Source: Aselliscus stoliczkanus (Eukaryota > Chordata > Mammalia > Chiroptera > Hipposideridae). From it: a stretch of 64,000 nucleotides of DNA. Below, piece by piece: positions 1 through 10,540 of the stretch; position 1 is the stretch's first letter, and every line of letters begins with the position of its first letter. The position numbers and the translations under genes are program-made. The DNA lies in assembly GCA_033961575.1 (NCBI GenBank), contig CM066730.1, positions 134,292,023-134,356,022 on the forward strand. The letters run 5' to 3'. Under the pieces are notes generated by a model. The model did not search any database. It had not been told where the DNA came from and was given only the letters and a program-made list of their open reading frames with translations.

Positions 1-1081
1 AAAAAGCCAATTCAATGAATGCTGCTCACAGGAAAACTCTACCTATAGTGCAATTCAGCTCAGGCTATGAAGCACACTCTCCAAGCTGATTTTTGGCACA
101 AAATGTCAAGGACAAAATAAATTTTTTGCTGATTAAAAGAAAAAACTCTCTGTGGCAGCTATTAAATTTTACAGCTGAAGAAAGGGGGCATTCATCGGCG
201 TTGGCTCTTTTTGGTCCTTAATCATAATGCCTAAGCTATTAGTTTTAGAAAAACAAAAAGTAATTTTTTTTCAATGTGTCAATAGAATGCAGTCCTTCCC
301 AAAACAATGTTAAATTAAAATGAGGCATTTAAAAAAACACTTGAAGAGAACCAGTTCTACCCTTTGACCCTATGCACTGAACCATCATTTCAAAGATATT
401 TCAAAGCATTTTTGTCCTGTTACTTACTCTCTAGATATTTCTGTCTTTTGTAGGAAGTGTCAGTTTTAAAAAAAAATCATCAAAATATGCATTAACATTA
501 GTTAATATTGACCTTCCCGGACCAACTGGTTTTATTTCCTTGGAAAAGTTATCTGTTTTAACATGAATGGGTCAATACACTTCTTCATGCTGGCCTTGCT
601 CTCCTGGCTGGATAGGGTCTGGGGCACCTACAGAACAAAGCCACTTGGCCTTTGATGGCACCATTTGTTAACAGCTCTGCAGACCAGGATGAGGCCTCAA
701 GACACTCCACGGAGCCCTGGGCGAACTCTGAAACTGTTCCACACACTCAGCCTTGAGCCTCACTACTTGTGTGGGCAGCATTTGGCCCGCTCTCTATTTA
801 CACAAATTCCCTAACGGTCTCTGGCACCACTGGCGTCTCAGAGGGAGGCACAGTGCATAGAGTGTTTCACATGAAAATCTTTAAACAAAAGGAATTAAAG
901 AAAATCCCTGTTTAATAGTAAGTTTTTACCAAGCTCCTAAATTCTCGAGAGCATGTGAAATATTAACTTTCCCCAAATGGGAGCACAGAGCTTGCCTTGT
1001 TTCAATTCATACTGTTGGGTCACAAATGTTCAAGAGAGTAGCATGCCTCGTTCTTAAGAAGCTACTGAGATTCCTTTAAAA
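1..1081. other. Unique AT-rich DNA, nothing recognised
   Basis: No repeat, RNA gene or coding exon could be recognised. The only open frames are short and lack coding signs. Very diverged repeats may be present but cannot be named by eye. Confidence 0.4.
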
Positions 1082-1262
1082 TAGTGGTTAAAAAAGCACA
1101 AGGTCTGGAGTCAGACAGACCTGTGTTCAAATTCTGGTTTTGATATTCTCCAAGTCTCAGGCACTTAGTCTATAAATTGGGGATAACAGTGGTAAACTAT
1201 GTCATTGGATCGTTATAAGATTTATGTAGTATAACACATCTCTCATAATAATCATTCAATGT
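1082..1262 (+). repeat. MIR SINE fragment
   Basis: The order 'tctggagtcagacagacctg', 'ttcaaattctg', 'ataaattggggataa' and a terminal 'aatcattcaatg' follows the mammal-wide MIR consensus in plus orientation. It is strongly diverged, as expected for a tRNA-derived SINE from early mammals. It has no coding function. Confidence 0.8.
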
Positions 1263-1496
1263 GTAGTGGTGGTGGTTGAAATATGGCCAACCTTCACTAT
1301 CCTGACTCATGGAGGGACCCTTCAGCAGAAAGTACAAAATGGTGAGTCTCTAACACAAATTTTTAAAACCTCTTCCTGTCCCAGTTTCCCAAATCCAACC
1401 TGCATCTGGCTTGGCTTACCACAGGTGCCAAGTCACCTGGGTCAAGGTTAATAGCAGGTCAGCCACTAGGTGGCACTGAACAAGAGTCAGAGCCAA

Positions 1497-1607
1497 GGGC
1501 CGGCCGAGTGGCGAGGTGGTTAAGCGCTGGCTTGGGAAGCCAGCGGCCCCGGTTCGGTCCCACATGTGAGGGCCAGTGACACTGCCCTCAAAAAAAAAAA
1601 AAAAAAA
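1497..1607 (+). mobile_element. Young short tRNA-derived SINE, copy 1
   Basis: The body runs from GGGCCGGCCGAGTGG through a B-box-like GGTTCGGTCCC to TGCCCTC and a run of about 19 A. A perfect 14-bp target duplication, aagagtcagagcca, lies at 1482-1495 and 1608-1621. The copy carries 'gcgaggtgg' where others have 'gcgcagtgg', and the shortened B-box (GGTTCGGTCCC, not GGTTCGGGTCCC). Perfect duplication and a clean A tail point to recent L1-driven insertion. Confidence 0.9.
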
Positions 1608-1621
1608 AAGAGTCAGAGCCA

Positions 1622-2220
1622 CAGGAATGATGGTGGTGATTCCCATCTTTGAAGCAACAGCCCTCTCTCTGGGGCCAGCTTTCTCATCCTCTTTGCCCAG
1701 CAGTAGGCTAGAGAAAGCAGTACTAAGGGATTTTCTCCTCACCCTGAGTCACCACCTCATCAGCCCTAGAAGCTCGCAGATAATCCCAAGATGGCCATTT
1801 TGCTTGCCCACATCACTGAGCCACCAAAGATCCTACCATTATGCCCTGTGGCTTTCCCCACAACAACGTTGCTTCCACCAGGAACAGGTGGCAACTCTTT
1901 AACAACCCCACCACTTTCCCTTCCACCAACCACAGCCATTTCCCGTGGCCAGGGCTCTGCCCATGTGGTGTAGAGTTCCATCTGCCACATCTCTATTTTC
2001 CTGGACAGCCAGCCCCAATTTCACATTACATACTCCTTTGGATAAGGTAAAATGTTGATTGGATAAGTAAACATGATATGATTTTTTATTATTTTCCATC
2101 AGTTCCATGAAGCATAGATCATATAATCAAATTTGGATCTACATTAAATAAAATAATAAACTAAATAGATTTAATGAATATTTAACCTTATTTATATTAT
2201 TATGCAAAATTATATTATTT
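1622..2220. other. Unique DNA, AT-rich end
   Basis: No recognised element. The part from 2090 to 2220 is extremely AT-rich. Overlapping open frames on both strands at 1576-2108 are short, and the first runs out of the SINE A tail, so they are not called as genes. Confidence 0.35.
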
Positions 2221-2355
2221 TATAGGATAGAAAAAGAATCAGAAAAGGTATACACCAAAAATTTTAAAGTGTTTTTTCTTGTAGGATTATAACAGCCTTT
2301 TATATTTTTCTTCCTTTTTGCTTATTTGTATTTTCTAATGTATCTGTAATATATT
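2221..2355 (+). repeat. Possible old L1 3' end fragment
   Basis: The stretch 'ttttatatttttcttcctttttgcttatttgtattttctaatg' style composition resembles the 3' end of old L1M elements. Divergence is high, so the assignment is tentative. Confidence 0.3.
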
Positions 2356-2690
2356 CAATAATTCATTCATTACACAAATACTGATTGAGGACCTACCACA
2401 TGTCAGGCTGGTGCTGGGTGCCAGAATTACTACAGAGAACAAAGCAGATTTACTTTCATGGAACACACAGTCCAGTAGAGGAGGGAGACATTAATCAAGT
2501 AATCACACAAATATATAATTATAAACTGGGACAAGAGCCATAAAGGAAAAGTATAGGGCACCAAGACCAAATGTAATGGGGGAACCGGTCTCTTCCGGTG
2601 TGGGGGTGGCCTCAGGGAAAGCATCCCTAAAGAAGTGCCACATAATGCTGATTTATGGAAAGAATTGAAGGGACAAAGACATATCATTCC
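2356..2690 (-). repeat. L2 LINE 3' region, antisense
   Basis: 'attcattcattacacaaatact', 'gaggacctaccacatgtcagg' and 'acacagtccagtagaggagg' are the reverse complement of the L2 3' end. It is followed by a longer L2-like stretch (acaagagccataaaggaaaa, ggcctcagggaaagcatccc). This is a decayed LINE with no reading frame. Confidence 0.75.
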
Positions 2691-3940
2691 CTGCCAACCA
2701 TCTCCCTGGTCTCTACTCTGTCAGTAGCCAAGAAGTCTAAGCTGAAGACCTGGTATAAGCAGAGCCAGCTGAGGGAAAGAAAGGGCAGGAGGTGAATCTT
2801 TCAGCTGGCCAGAGCCATCATTTTGTCTCTAAGGACTGTGGGAACAAAGCGTACAGTCAGTATACGGGCAAAGGCAAACAACACTGGCACAGTGTTCAGA
2901 CTCTATTTTATCTTAAAACCTGTAACCAGGGCTTCAGAGAACAAATGGCAGGTGTATTTACATTAAACATGAAACTCATTCAATCCTGTATTTGAGAGGC
3001 ACTGGGCTCTTTTATTCCCGACTTTGCTGGGGTTTTGTAGTCTGTTATCTCTTATTACCATGTTATTAGGCTTTCCCTCAATCCCGACCATGCCCCTACC
3101 CTCTGCTCCTTTCATATTTTCTCCACAAAAATGTGCCACTTGGTTTTCCAACTTGAAGTGCCCTTGTTGAGAAGTGCCTGGCCCAGTGAATGCTCTTTTT
3201 CTCAAACTCTTCCCAACCACAACGGCAGTCAGATCAGGCGGATCATTTTGCAGTTATTGTTCACGCTAAGAAGAAGATTAGGAAAACCTACCAGGGCAGC
3301 CTTTTCTCTAAATAGCCTCAGGTGCAGACAATACCACAGGAGGAGAAAAATAGGGTAGAAATTTAATTTTCAGTTATAAGCTTTAGAGGCAGCATAAATA
3401 GCAGGTTCTGGAGGTTAGGTATGCATTGGGGATTAAACTAGCCCATTCTAGAGTGTCTAATAGGGAAGGGATGCCAGGAACAAAATAAGGCTTCCCACAG
3501 GGACACTGCAGTGGCCCAGGGGTTCGCCTTCATGTGTACTCTTAGACAGAGATTCCACACCATTTCATAGTATGACATACTGGCCTTTGGGGTGGCAGAG
3601 TTCTTCCTTAGGCAGGACTGACCCATACATTGCAAGACATTTAGCACATTGGGTTCAGGCGGCACTGAGTGCCAATAGTAGCACATCCCTTTGCATACAA
3701 CCAACACACCCCACCCCTGCCGGTCAGTGTGACAAAAATGTTTCTAAGCTCAGGGAAGCAGTACCACTGGGTGAGAAGCATTGTAAGAGTGGCTATTCCT
3801 ACTTGCTGGCTAGTAACCATCTTCTATCATGTAAGACTCGGGAGAAGGAGGAAGGTGGTGATGAACTCTAAATCCTCAATAATAACAAGAAGTGACCAAG
3901 AAATCTCATTCTTATGCACTCCCTCCACACACATCTCCCA
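2691..3940. other. Unique DNA, nothing recognised
   Basis: No named repeat or exon can be supported. Open frames of up to about 130 codons at 3572-4067 have no protein-like composition, and the longest runs into an L2 fragment, so they are treated as chance frames. Confidence 0.4.
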
Positions 3941-4200
3941 CTCCCCCAAGCCTTATGTATGTAGTTTCTTCCATTCTCTACTGTCTAACTTTGCTATAAA
4001 AACTCTACCCATTCCTCAAGGTGCAAATAAGATGAACCCCTTCCACAAAGCCTCTTTTTCTCCGTGAAGAGTAGCTCAGATCTCCAAACACTTTTTACAT
4101 GCACCTCCCCAGAACCCTTATCCCACCTTACACTGTATGCCAGTTGGCAGCAACTGCCTCACTTCTCCACCCCACACTGGAAGCCTGGATGGCAAAGATC
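3941..4200 (+). repeat. L2 LINE fragment
   Basis: 'aaactctacccattcctcaagg', 'ccttccacaaagcctctttttc' and the following segment match the typical L2 3' region in plus orientation. Divergence is high. Confidence 0.55.
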
Positions 4201-4249
4201 ATGTCTCCTCGTGTCTGAGTTCCCCCTAGGCCCAGCAGTAGCGACTCAG

Positions 4250-4455
4250 GCATCAAGCAAGATCACAGAGACAGAACTAGGTTTAAACTCCAACTTTGAC
4301 GCTTGCTGTTTAAGTGGCCTTGGGTAGGCCACTCCTCCCTGAGACTCAGTTTCCTTATTGTTAAAAGGAAGATGAACATAACACCTACCTTCAAGGAGCT
4401 ATTGAGAGGATTTAATGAGACAATGTCAAACATGACGCATTCAATACAGCACCGA
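4250..4455 (+). repeat. MIR SINE
   Basis: Plus-strand MIR order is visible: 'aggtttaaactccaactttg', 'ggccttgggtaggccactcc', 'gagactcagtttccttattg', 'gaggatttaatgagac'. It is nearly full length and diverged. Confidence 0.85.
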
Positions 4456-4694
4456 TCTGTAGTCTTTACAGTTAACGGATAACCCTTGCATATATGATCT
4501 CATGTGATCCTGTGCCAGTTTCCTCCAGAGGCTCTCCCAGACCCCATCTGCTCCCCCATGCTGTGACTGGCAATTCTAAGAGTGTGCATGAGCCAAGTCA
4601 CATGGAAGCGACATGGAAGAGCGACTGACTCTGCCTTGAGAAAGCATGGAGCAGAGACAAAGGAAAAGGAGCAGGGCAGTTTTCAATCCATTTT

Positions 4695-4920
4695 TTAATT
4701 TTTTTTTTTTGCAAGGCTCAGACTTTACTGATCACTTCTGAACTCATTCTTGAAGGAAGATTTGGAGTTTGCCAAGCCGAGAAGAGGGGTCTGAGGGTCA
4801 GAGAGCACAAAACATTTGGTGCTTAGACAGGTTAATAGAACAACGTGGAAAGGATCAGACTATAAAAAGCCTTGAGAGTTACTAAAGGGATTTGAGCCAT
4901 CTTCCTACCTCAACTTACAT
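4695..4920 (-). repeat. Antisense L2-like fragment with an abutting poly-T (possible retrocopy end)
   Basis: Read on the minus strand, 'ggcttggcaaactcc' and 'cttccttcaagaatgag' resemble L2. The minus-strand end reads AGTAAAGTCTGAGCCTTGC followed by about 14 A, which looks like a polyadenylated 3' end. It may be an L2 piece next to a chance T run, or the 3' end of a processed retrocopy that I cannot identify. Confidence 0.4.
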
Positions 4921-5554
4921 GTTCTCAGCGTTGCCTAACTGCTAGGGCACTCTTCTCCCTCTCCCTAGCCCTCCTCTTCCCTCCCCTCTCTCCCTCCTCT
5001 GAAAGGTCCCTGAACTGGGATGTTGGGGTGACTACAACCTGAATTCAGCAGCAGTAACCTGAAGTATGCTTCCTCTCTCTCCTCCTGCCTACCCTCTCCC
5101 CCAGGAAGCAAAACCACCCAATAAACCAGGGCAGGGTTTTCCTTCCAGCCACACTTGAACATTCTTGAAGTCATCACAACCTTGTGGCTCTGTACCTGAA
5201 ATTTCACGCATACTGTGTCACAACTAAAAAGCCTATTTCTAATGATAAAACACTTTCCCACTGTGCTTCACCTTCCTGAATACTCTGGTCCATTTCAGGG
5301 TTCTGGCTGTTCCTCTGCAGCTGAAAAGGAAACAGTGAGAGCTAGTGATGTCTAATCATTTTTCTTTTTAATCTTAAAGATTTTTTCAAAATACCCAAGA
5401 CACCTACCATGCTTTTAAAACCTAGCCATCACTTCTGCACACCTAACCTACACCACGCTGCAGGGCCTCTGATACTTGTTTATTCTCAGAACAAACAACC
5501 AGAACCTTCCCTTGAACTTGAGGCTGCTCGCTTAAAGAAGGCTCCCAGGGAATG
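4921..5554. other. Unique DNA, nothing recognised
   Basis: Contains a C/T-rich stretch near 4950-5010 and otherwise unremarkable single-copy-looking sequence. No exon or repeat could be supported. Confidence 0.35.
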
Positions 5555-5815
5555 GCTGGGATTTACACGGTGGCCCTGAGGACAGCGTTTTGAAGTACAG
5601 ACAATAAAGTGCTCATCGTGTGTGAAACGCCATTAAAATGCGTCCCTATGAACCACCGTGGCCATGCCGTCCTCCTGAGTTTATTATTGTCTTTTTCCCA
5701 GCTCTTATCCAAACAGCCTGGATAGCTTGTTTATGAAGGGCTCTGGAGCGGCCCCTCGCAGGAAGAAAGGCGATGACAGAATCACAGGGTGTTGTGGCCA
5801 CACTGCGCCCAGCTA
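5555..5815. other. CpG-retaining unique block
   Basis: About 11 CpG dinucleotides fall in about 260 bp (for example gcgt, tcgt, ccgt, gcgg, gcgc), far denser than the flanks. It does not look like a known repeat. It could be a conserved regulatory element or a young insertion; the sequence alone does not decide. Confidence 0.35.
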
Positions 5816-6879
5816 AGAAATCTCCAGGGGAGGCAGTGAAACTGGCCAGGAGTTGGCTTTCAGTCTAAAATAAACCTGCCCAGAAAGGTGGATCTGTCTG
5901 GTTGCTGAGTAGTTGCTCAATAAATACACACCAAATGAATAATGAAAGAACCATCGAAATCTTCACCAACAGCCCAGTAAAAGGTATCAACAAGAGAGGA
6001 GCCAAAGTTTCCAAAACACACAGTGTACCCCTAATTCCAGTCCTCCTCCCAAGAAATGTGTTTGTATTTCTGACGTTGAGTACAGGGATTACACTGAGAA
6101 CTTCTGTAAAATATATTTAAGATTTATTTGCTCCCTGAAAAAAAAAAATGGCAATACAGCAGAAAATCCTATAACCCGAAGGGCAATTTATATTATATAT
6201 GCACATACAGTTTTTCCTTTATACATGAGATCACATTGGAGATATAGTCTTATAACGTACATTTATACACTGTGCCCTTTATCAAACATAGAAAAATCCA
6301 GAAGCTAAATTTTCTTCACTTCGTACCAGAAGTAAAACCACACCGCATTCCTGAAGGTGAAGACTTTCTTTTTTTTCTACTAGAAACACAACTGTTTTAA
6401 AAGAGAGGGGGAAAAAAATAAAAATAAATGGCCCAGCCAAGTAAAAATAAGGAAGATTTGGTGTTACTATTGGCAACCTCAACAGTTTGCCCATTTCTTA
6501 TCTAAAAGGCTTCCCCTCACCCCTAAGGTTAATTTGTTTTGTTAATCTCAGAACTAAGATAAAGGATATCTGTGTCTCCCCATGACTGCCAGAGATTTCT
6601 CCTCCTCTGCCCTTAAGTGGCAACATTCCAACTTAAAAGAACAGGGAGAAGTGAAGTATGAGCATCAGATGAGAACTATGAGAACTACCCACATCATTCC
6701 TTTCCTTAAAGGGGACAATGGCCATCCCGAAACTAAAAAGAAGCAACCTAGCTCCATAGGCAGCAGTGTCAAGGATCCACCTTCAGTCTCATGTCCCATT
6801 AACCCTCCTCTGCCACCGCTTGAAATGGAATAGGCCAGCCCCAAACAACATCATATCATTGTTCTCTTCGTCTCTTTGC
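5816..6879. other. Unique DNA, nothing recognised
   Basis: AT-rich single-copy-looking sequence. A few bases near 5905-5930 (gttgctcaataaatac) resemble an L2 or MIR terminus, but too little is left to call. Confidence 0.35.
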
Positions 6880-7175
6880 CTTTGTAGATGTGATCTGCCT
6901 TTCCTAGACTGTCTCTTTTGCCAAACTCCTGCTCATCCTTCAAGACCCAGCCTAAATGACAACAGGTCTGGCTTTCTCCAAGTCCCTTTGTGAATGCTGT
7001 ATGTAGAGGAGCTCCCCCTTGAATTATAATAATCTTTATCTTCACCACTAGATAGTGAATTCCTGAGGGTAGAAATCAGGGCCATGTCTTAATTTACCTC
7101 TGTAGACTCCCACAGCACCCCCACATATGTGATATATAGTAGGAGTTCAAGAATTGTTTGCTGAATGTTTTTAAA
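6880..7175 (+). repeat. L2 LINE 3' end
   Basis: 'ccaaactcctgctcatccttc', 'agacccagcctaaatgac', 'tagatagtgaattcctgagg' and 'tagtaggagttcaagaattg' follow the last part of the L2 consensus in order, ending at 'ttgctgaatg'. Diverged and non-coding. Confidence 0.85.
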
Positions 7176-7247
7176 AATTCAGTCTCAGCCTCAGCTTGGA
7201 CAGGAATTCCTTATGCAGACCTCTCAGCACATCCCTTGTACAGGTCA

Positions 7248-8212
7248 AAGTGCTCCTTTCATTATTTTGAGGTACGTTCCCTCTACACCCACTTTGTTGA
7301 GTTTTTATAACATAAATATGAATGTTGAATTTTGTCAAATGCTTTTTCTGCATCTATTGAGATGATCATATGATTTATATCCTTCATTTTTTTTAATGGG
7401 TTAAATATCACAGTGATTGATTTTTGGATGTTGAATTATCCTTGCATACCAGGAATAAATCCCACTTGATTATGGTGTATGATCTTTTACTGTATTGTTG
7501 AATTCAGTTAGCTAATATTTTGTTGAGGACTTTTCCATCTATGTTCATCAGAGATATTGGCCTGTAGTTTTTTTTGTGGTGCTTTTTATTCAGCTTTGGT
7601 ATTGAAATTCTGGCCTCATAAAATAAATTTGGAAGTGCTCTCCACTCTTCTATTTTTTTGAAAGAGTTTGAGAAAGATTGGTGTTAATTCTTTGAATATT
7701 TGGTAGAATTCACCAGTGAGGCTGTCTGGTCAGACTTTTGTGAGTTGGGAGGCTTATGATTACTAATTCAATCACCTTACAAGTAATCAGAAAATGTTGA
7801 GATTTTCTGTTTCTTCATGATGCAGTCTTGGTAGGTTGTATTTTTCCGAGAATTTATCCATTTCTTCTAGGTTGTCATATTTGTTGGCATATAATTAATT
7901 GTTCATAGTAGTCTCTTACGATCCTTTGTATTTCTGTGGTATGAGTTGTACTATCTACAGTTTCATTTCTCATTTAATTGTGGTTTTTTTTTCTTGGTGA
8001 TTCTAGCTAAAGGTTGGACTTTATCTAATTTTGTTTGTCTTTTCAGAGAACCAGCTCATAGTTACACTGATCTTTTCTATTGTCTTCTTATTATCTATTT
8101 CCACTCTGATCTTTATTATTTTCTTCCTTCTACTAACTTTGGGCTTCATTTGTTCTTTTTCTAGTTCCTTAAGGTGTACTGTTAGGTTTTTTTATTTGAG
8201 ATTTTTGTTTCA
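7248..8212 (-). repeat. Old L1 ORF2 fragment, antisense
   Basis: The plus strand is the reverse complement of L1 ORF2 around the reverse transcriptase region: 'tcaaatgctttttctgcatc', 'tgagatgatcatatgattta', 'cttgcataccaggaataaat', 'agatattggcctgtagtttt'. Internal stops break the frame on the minus strand. Both ends of the LINE are missing. No target duplication was identified. Confidence 0.9.
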
Positions 8213-8379
8213 GAATGCTTCCTTTAATGCTTTATGGCTTAAAGTTTTTATTCATTCAGCTTTCCTGTTCCTCCTTTCCCTAGAACAGCAGCCTTCGTGA
8301 TTTCACTAATCCAAACAAAATACAGATACAATACTACAACTAACAGTGATATCTACTAAAAGACGTGATATCATTCGTA

Positions 8380-8540
8380 TGCCTAGAAGAACAATCCTAC
8401 AAGGTAGTTATTGTTATCTCCATCATACAGATGAGAAAACTCAGGGAAGTTAGGCCACAGCACAGGAGTGAGCAATCAAGTTAAAGTTCAAACCCAGTCT
8501 GTTTAACTCCAGAGGTCATACCACAGGCTTTCTCAGTTTA
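8380..8540 (-). repeat. MIR SINE, antisense
   Basis: 'catacagatgagaaaactcagg' and 'ttcaaacccagtctgtttaac' are the reverse complement of the MIR core. A 20-base A run (about 8540-8560) follows. Confidence 0.8.
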
Positions 8541-8711
8541 AAAAAAAAAAAAAAAAAAAAATTGAGACCACAGGTTTTGAAACATCATAGTGAAAGAGAG
8601 GTTCAAAGTATCTCTCATTTGATTTCTGTCTCCTCAGGTATCTAAAGACACCAGTCCATGTAATGAGCAAATAATCCCCTTGCAGTGCTAAAACTGTAAG
8701 CAATGATCAAT

Positions 8712-8714
<3 letters not shown>

Positions 8715-8804
<90 letters not shown>
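8715..8804. repeat. Compound (TC)n(AC)n microsatellite
   Basis: About 27 TC units (8715-8768) pass directly into about 18 AC units (8769-8804) with almost no interruptions. This length and purity predict high length variation. Confidence 0.98.
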
Positions 8805-8819
8805 ATTCAATAACAATGA

Positions 8820-9140
8820 CTTACACAAGAGCTTTATTTCCCTCTGACAGAAAAGTCTAGAAGCATGCAGTCAGAGCTGGTTTGATGGCTCAGCTCCACA
8901 TAGGGATGCCCAACTCACTGCTCATCATTCCTAGGTGGGGCACTTGCTTTCATGGTCCAAAGAAGGCAACACCTATATTCAAGGCAGACAGAAGAAAGAA
9001 AAAGAAGATGGTGCAAAGAGCATCTACTAGCTGTCTTTCAAGAAAGCTCCCAGAAGCTACCACACAACAATTCCACATACAACCCACTGGCTAGAACATA
9101 GATGCATAGCCATACCCAGCTGCAAAGGGAGGCCAGTCAA
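8820..9140 (+). repeat. MaLR-like LTR fragment
   Basis: 'gctttatttccctctgacag', 'aagaagatggtgcaaag' and 'actggctagaacatagatgc ... catacccagctgcaaagg' recall a widespread MaLR-type mammalian LTR. The family name is uncertain and the copy is old and incomplete. Confidence 0.45.
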
Positions 9141-9280
9141 AATCAGGTGCTCTCATCCCAAAAGAAGAGGAGAACAAATATTGGGAGATAACTAACAACC
9201 TCTGCCACAAATAGGAAATTAAGGAAGAGTTATGTTCTGGTACTGCCTCTACTCTTACCAGCAGAGATAGAACCTTGGAC

Positions 9281-9450
9281 AACAAGGGAAGAAAGAAGGG
9301 AAGGTAAATTAACATTTAACAAAGGCCTACTATGTGTCTGTCACTCTACTGGACACTTGGGGCCCCACTGGGAATGATAGACATAGTCCCTGCCCTTAAG
9401 GAGTTCATAGCTAGGTAAGCGGTGTAAGAGAAATTACAACCCAACCTATG
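9281..9450 (-). repeat. L2 LINE 3' end, antisense
   Basis: 'ggcctactatgtgtctgtcac', 'ggacacttggggccccactg' and 'ccctgcccttaaggagttcat' are the reverse complement of the L2 terminus. Confidence 0.75.
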
Positions 9451-9454
9451 AGTA

Positions 9455-9878
9455 TTGGTTTGCTAGGGCTGCCATAGTAAATAAACATGGAGGCCTAATA
9501 AACTTGGTGGCTCAAAACAACAGAAATGTACTCTCTCACAATTCTCGATGCCATAAGTCTAAAGTTAGGGAGCCAGCTGGTCCACACTTCTTCCCAAGGT
9601 TCAGAAAGAGAATCCTTCCTTGCCTGTTACAGCATTGGGTAGCTCATTCCTTGGCTTGTGGCTGCAACACTCCAGTCTCTGCCTCTGTCTTCTCTTCTTC
9701 TGTTTCTCATAAGGACACTTGTTATTGGTTTTAGGGCCCACCCAGGTAATTCAAGATGATCCCATCTCGAGACCTTTAACTTAATTATGTCTGCAAAGAC
9801 CCTTTTTCCAAATAAGATCACATTCACAGGTTCTGGGGGTTAGAACAAGGAAAGCCACAATTCGACCTACTATAAGTA
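9455..9878 (+). mobile_element. Solo LTR, MLT1 type (ERVL-MaLR)
   Basis: It starts 'attggtttgctagggctgcc', continues 'ggtggctcaaaacaacagaa', 'cattccttggcttgtggctg' and 'agggcccacccaggtaattc', and ends 'cacaattcgacctactata'. That is the order of an MLT1-type LTR in plus orientation. No internal retroviral sequence is attached, so it is a solo LTR. It is old and diverged. Confidence 0.7.
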
Positions 9879-10059
9879 ATCTATTAGTAAACTAATAGAT
9901 TAAAATCATTGTCTACTGTAGTATCCAGACATCATTAAGCACCATCATTCATAATTCCTATTGATACTAAGTGTAACTAATTATTTTATTCAAAATAAGT
10001 ATTATTAAATCTATGATTATGCATTATGAAGGATAACTACCGTAGGGAAAAGTTCCAAG

Positions 10060-10175
10060 GCAAGGCATCACTCAATTGATGCTTGCAAGATCCTTTTTCT
10101 AAATAAAGTCACATTCACATATACCAGGATGTGAGCACATCTTTTTAGGGGCCACTATTCAACCCACAACACAAC
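10060..10175 (+). repeat. MLT1-type LTR 3' fragment
   Basis: 'tgcaagatcctttttctaaat', 'aagtcacattcacat' and 'ggggccactattcaacccac' repeat the end of the LTR at 9455-9878, so this is the 3' end of a second related LTR. Confidence 0.6.
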
Positions 10176-10219
10176 GAAAAGCTTGCATAGGATGAATATC
10201 CTTATTCTGAAACTGGGTT

Positions 10220-10540
10220 CGTAAGTCTGCTTCTACAAGCCTTTGTGCAGTGGTCCGAGTGGAAGGCACTATACTAGACACTCTGGGGGTTATATGGACG
10301 AGTCAGAAAGAGTCTAGAATTTTTCAGTTAGTTAGTAATCTAGTGGAAGGTTTCAGACAAGAACACAAATGACCATCGAGGAGCAGAGCCAGAAGAGCAG
10401 TCCCAACCCAAGGCTACAAGGTCACAAAAGGTTGATTACATGTTTCGGGATCAGGAAAATCTTCATGGAAGGGACAGGCCCCAAAGGCTGGACCAGATTT
10501 TAAGAAGCGAGACAGGAACTCAGAATTCGGAGTCCATAGT
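10220..10540 (-). repeat. L2 LINE fragment, antisense
   Basis: 'ggaaggcactatactagacac', 'gggttatatggacgagtcag', 'agagcagtcccaacccaagg' and 'ggaaaatcttcatggaagg' match an antisense L2 3' region. Confidence 0.6.

Noticed and set aside
1416..1742. Peptides with the shared motif FFEGSVTGPHMWDRTGAAG on several strands
   Set aside because: They are translations of the young short SINE in reverse orientation.
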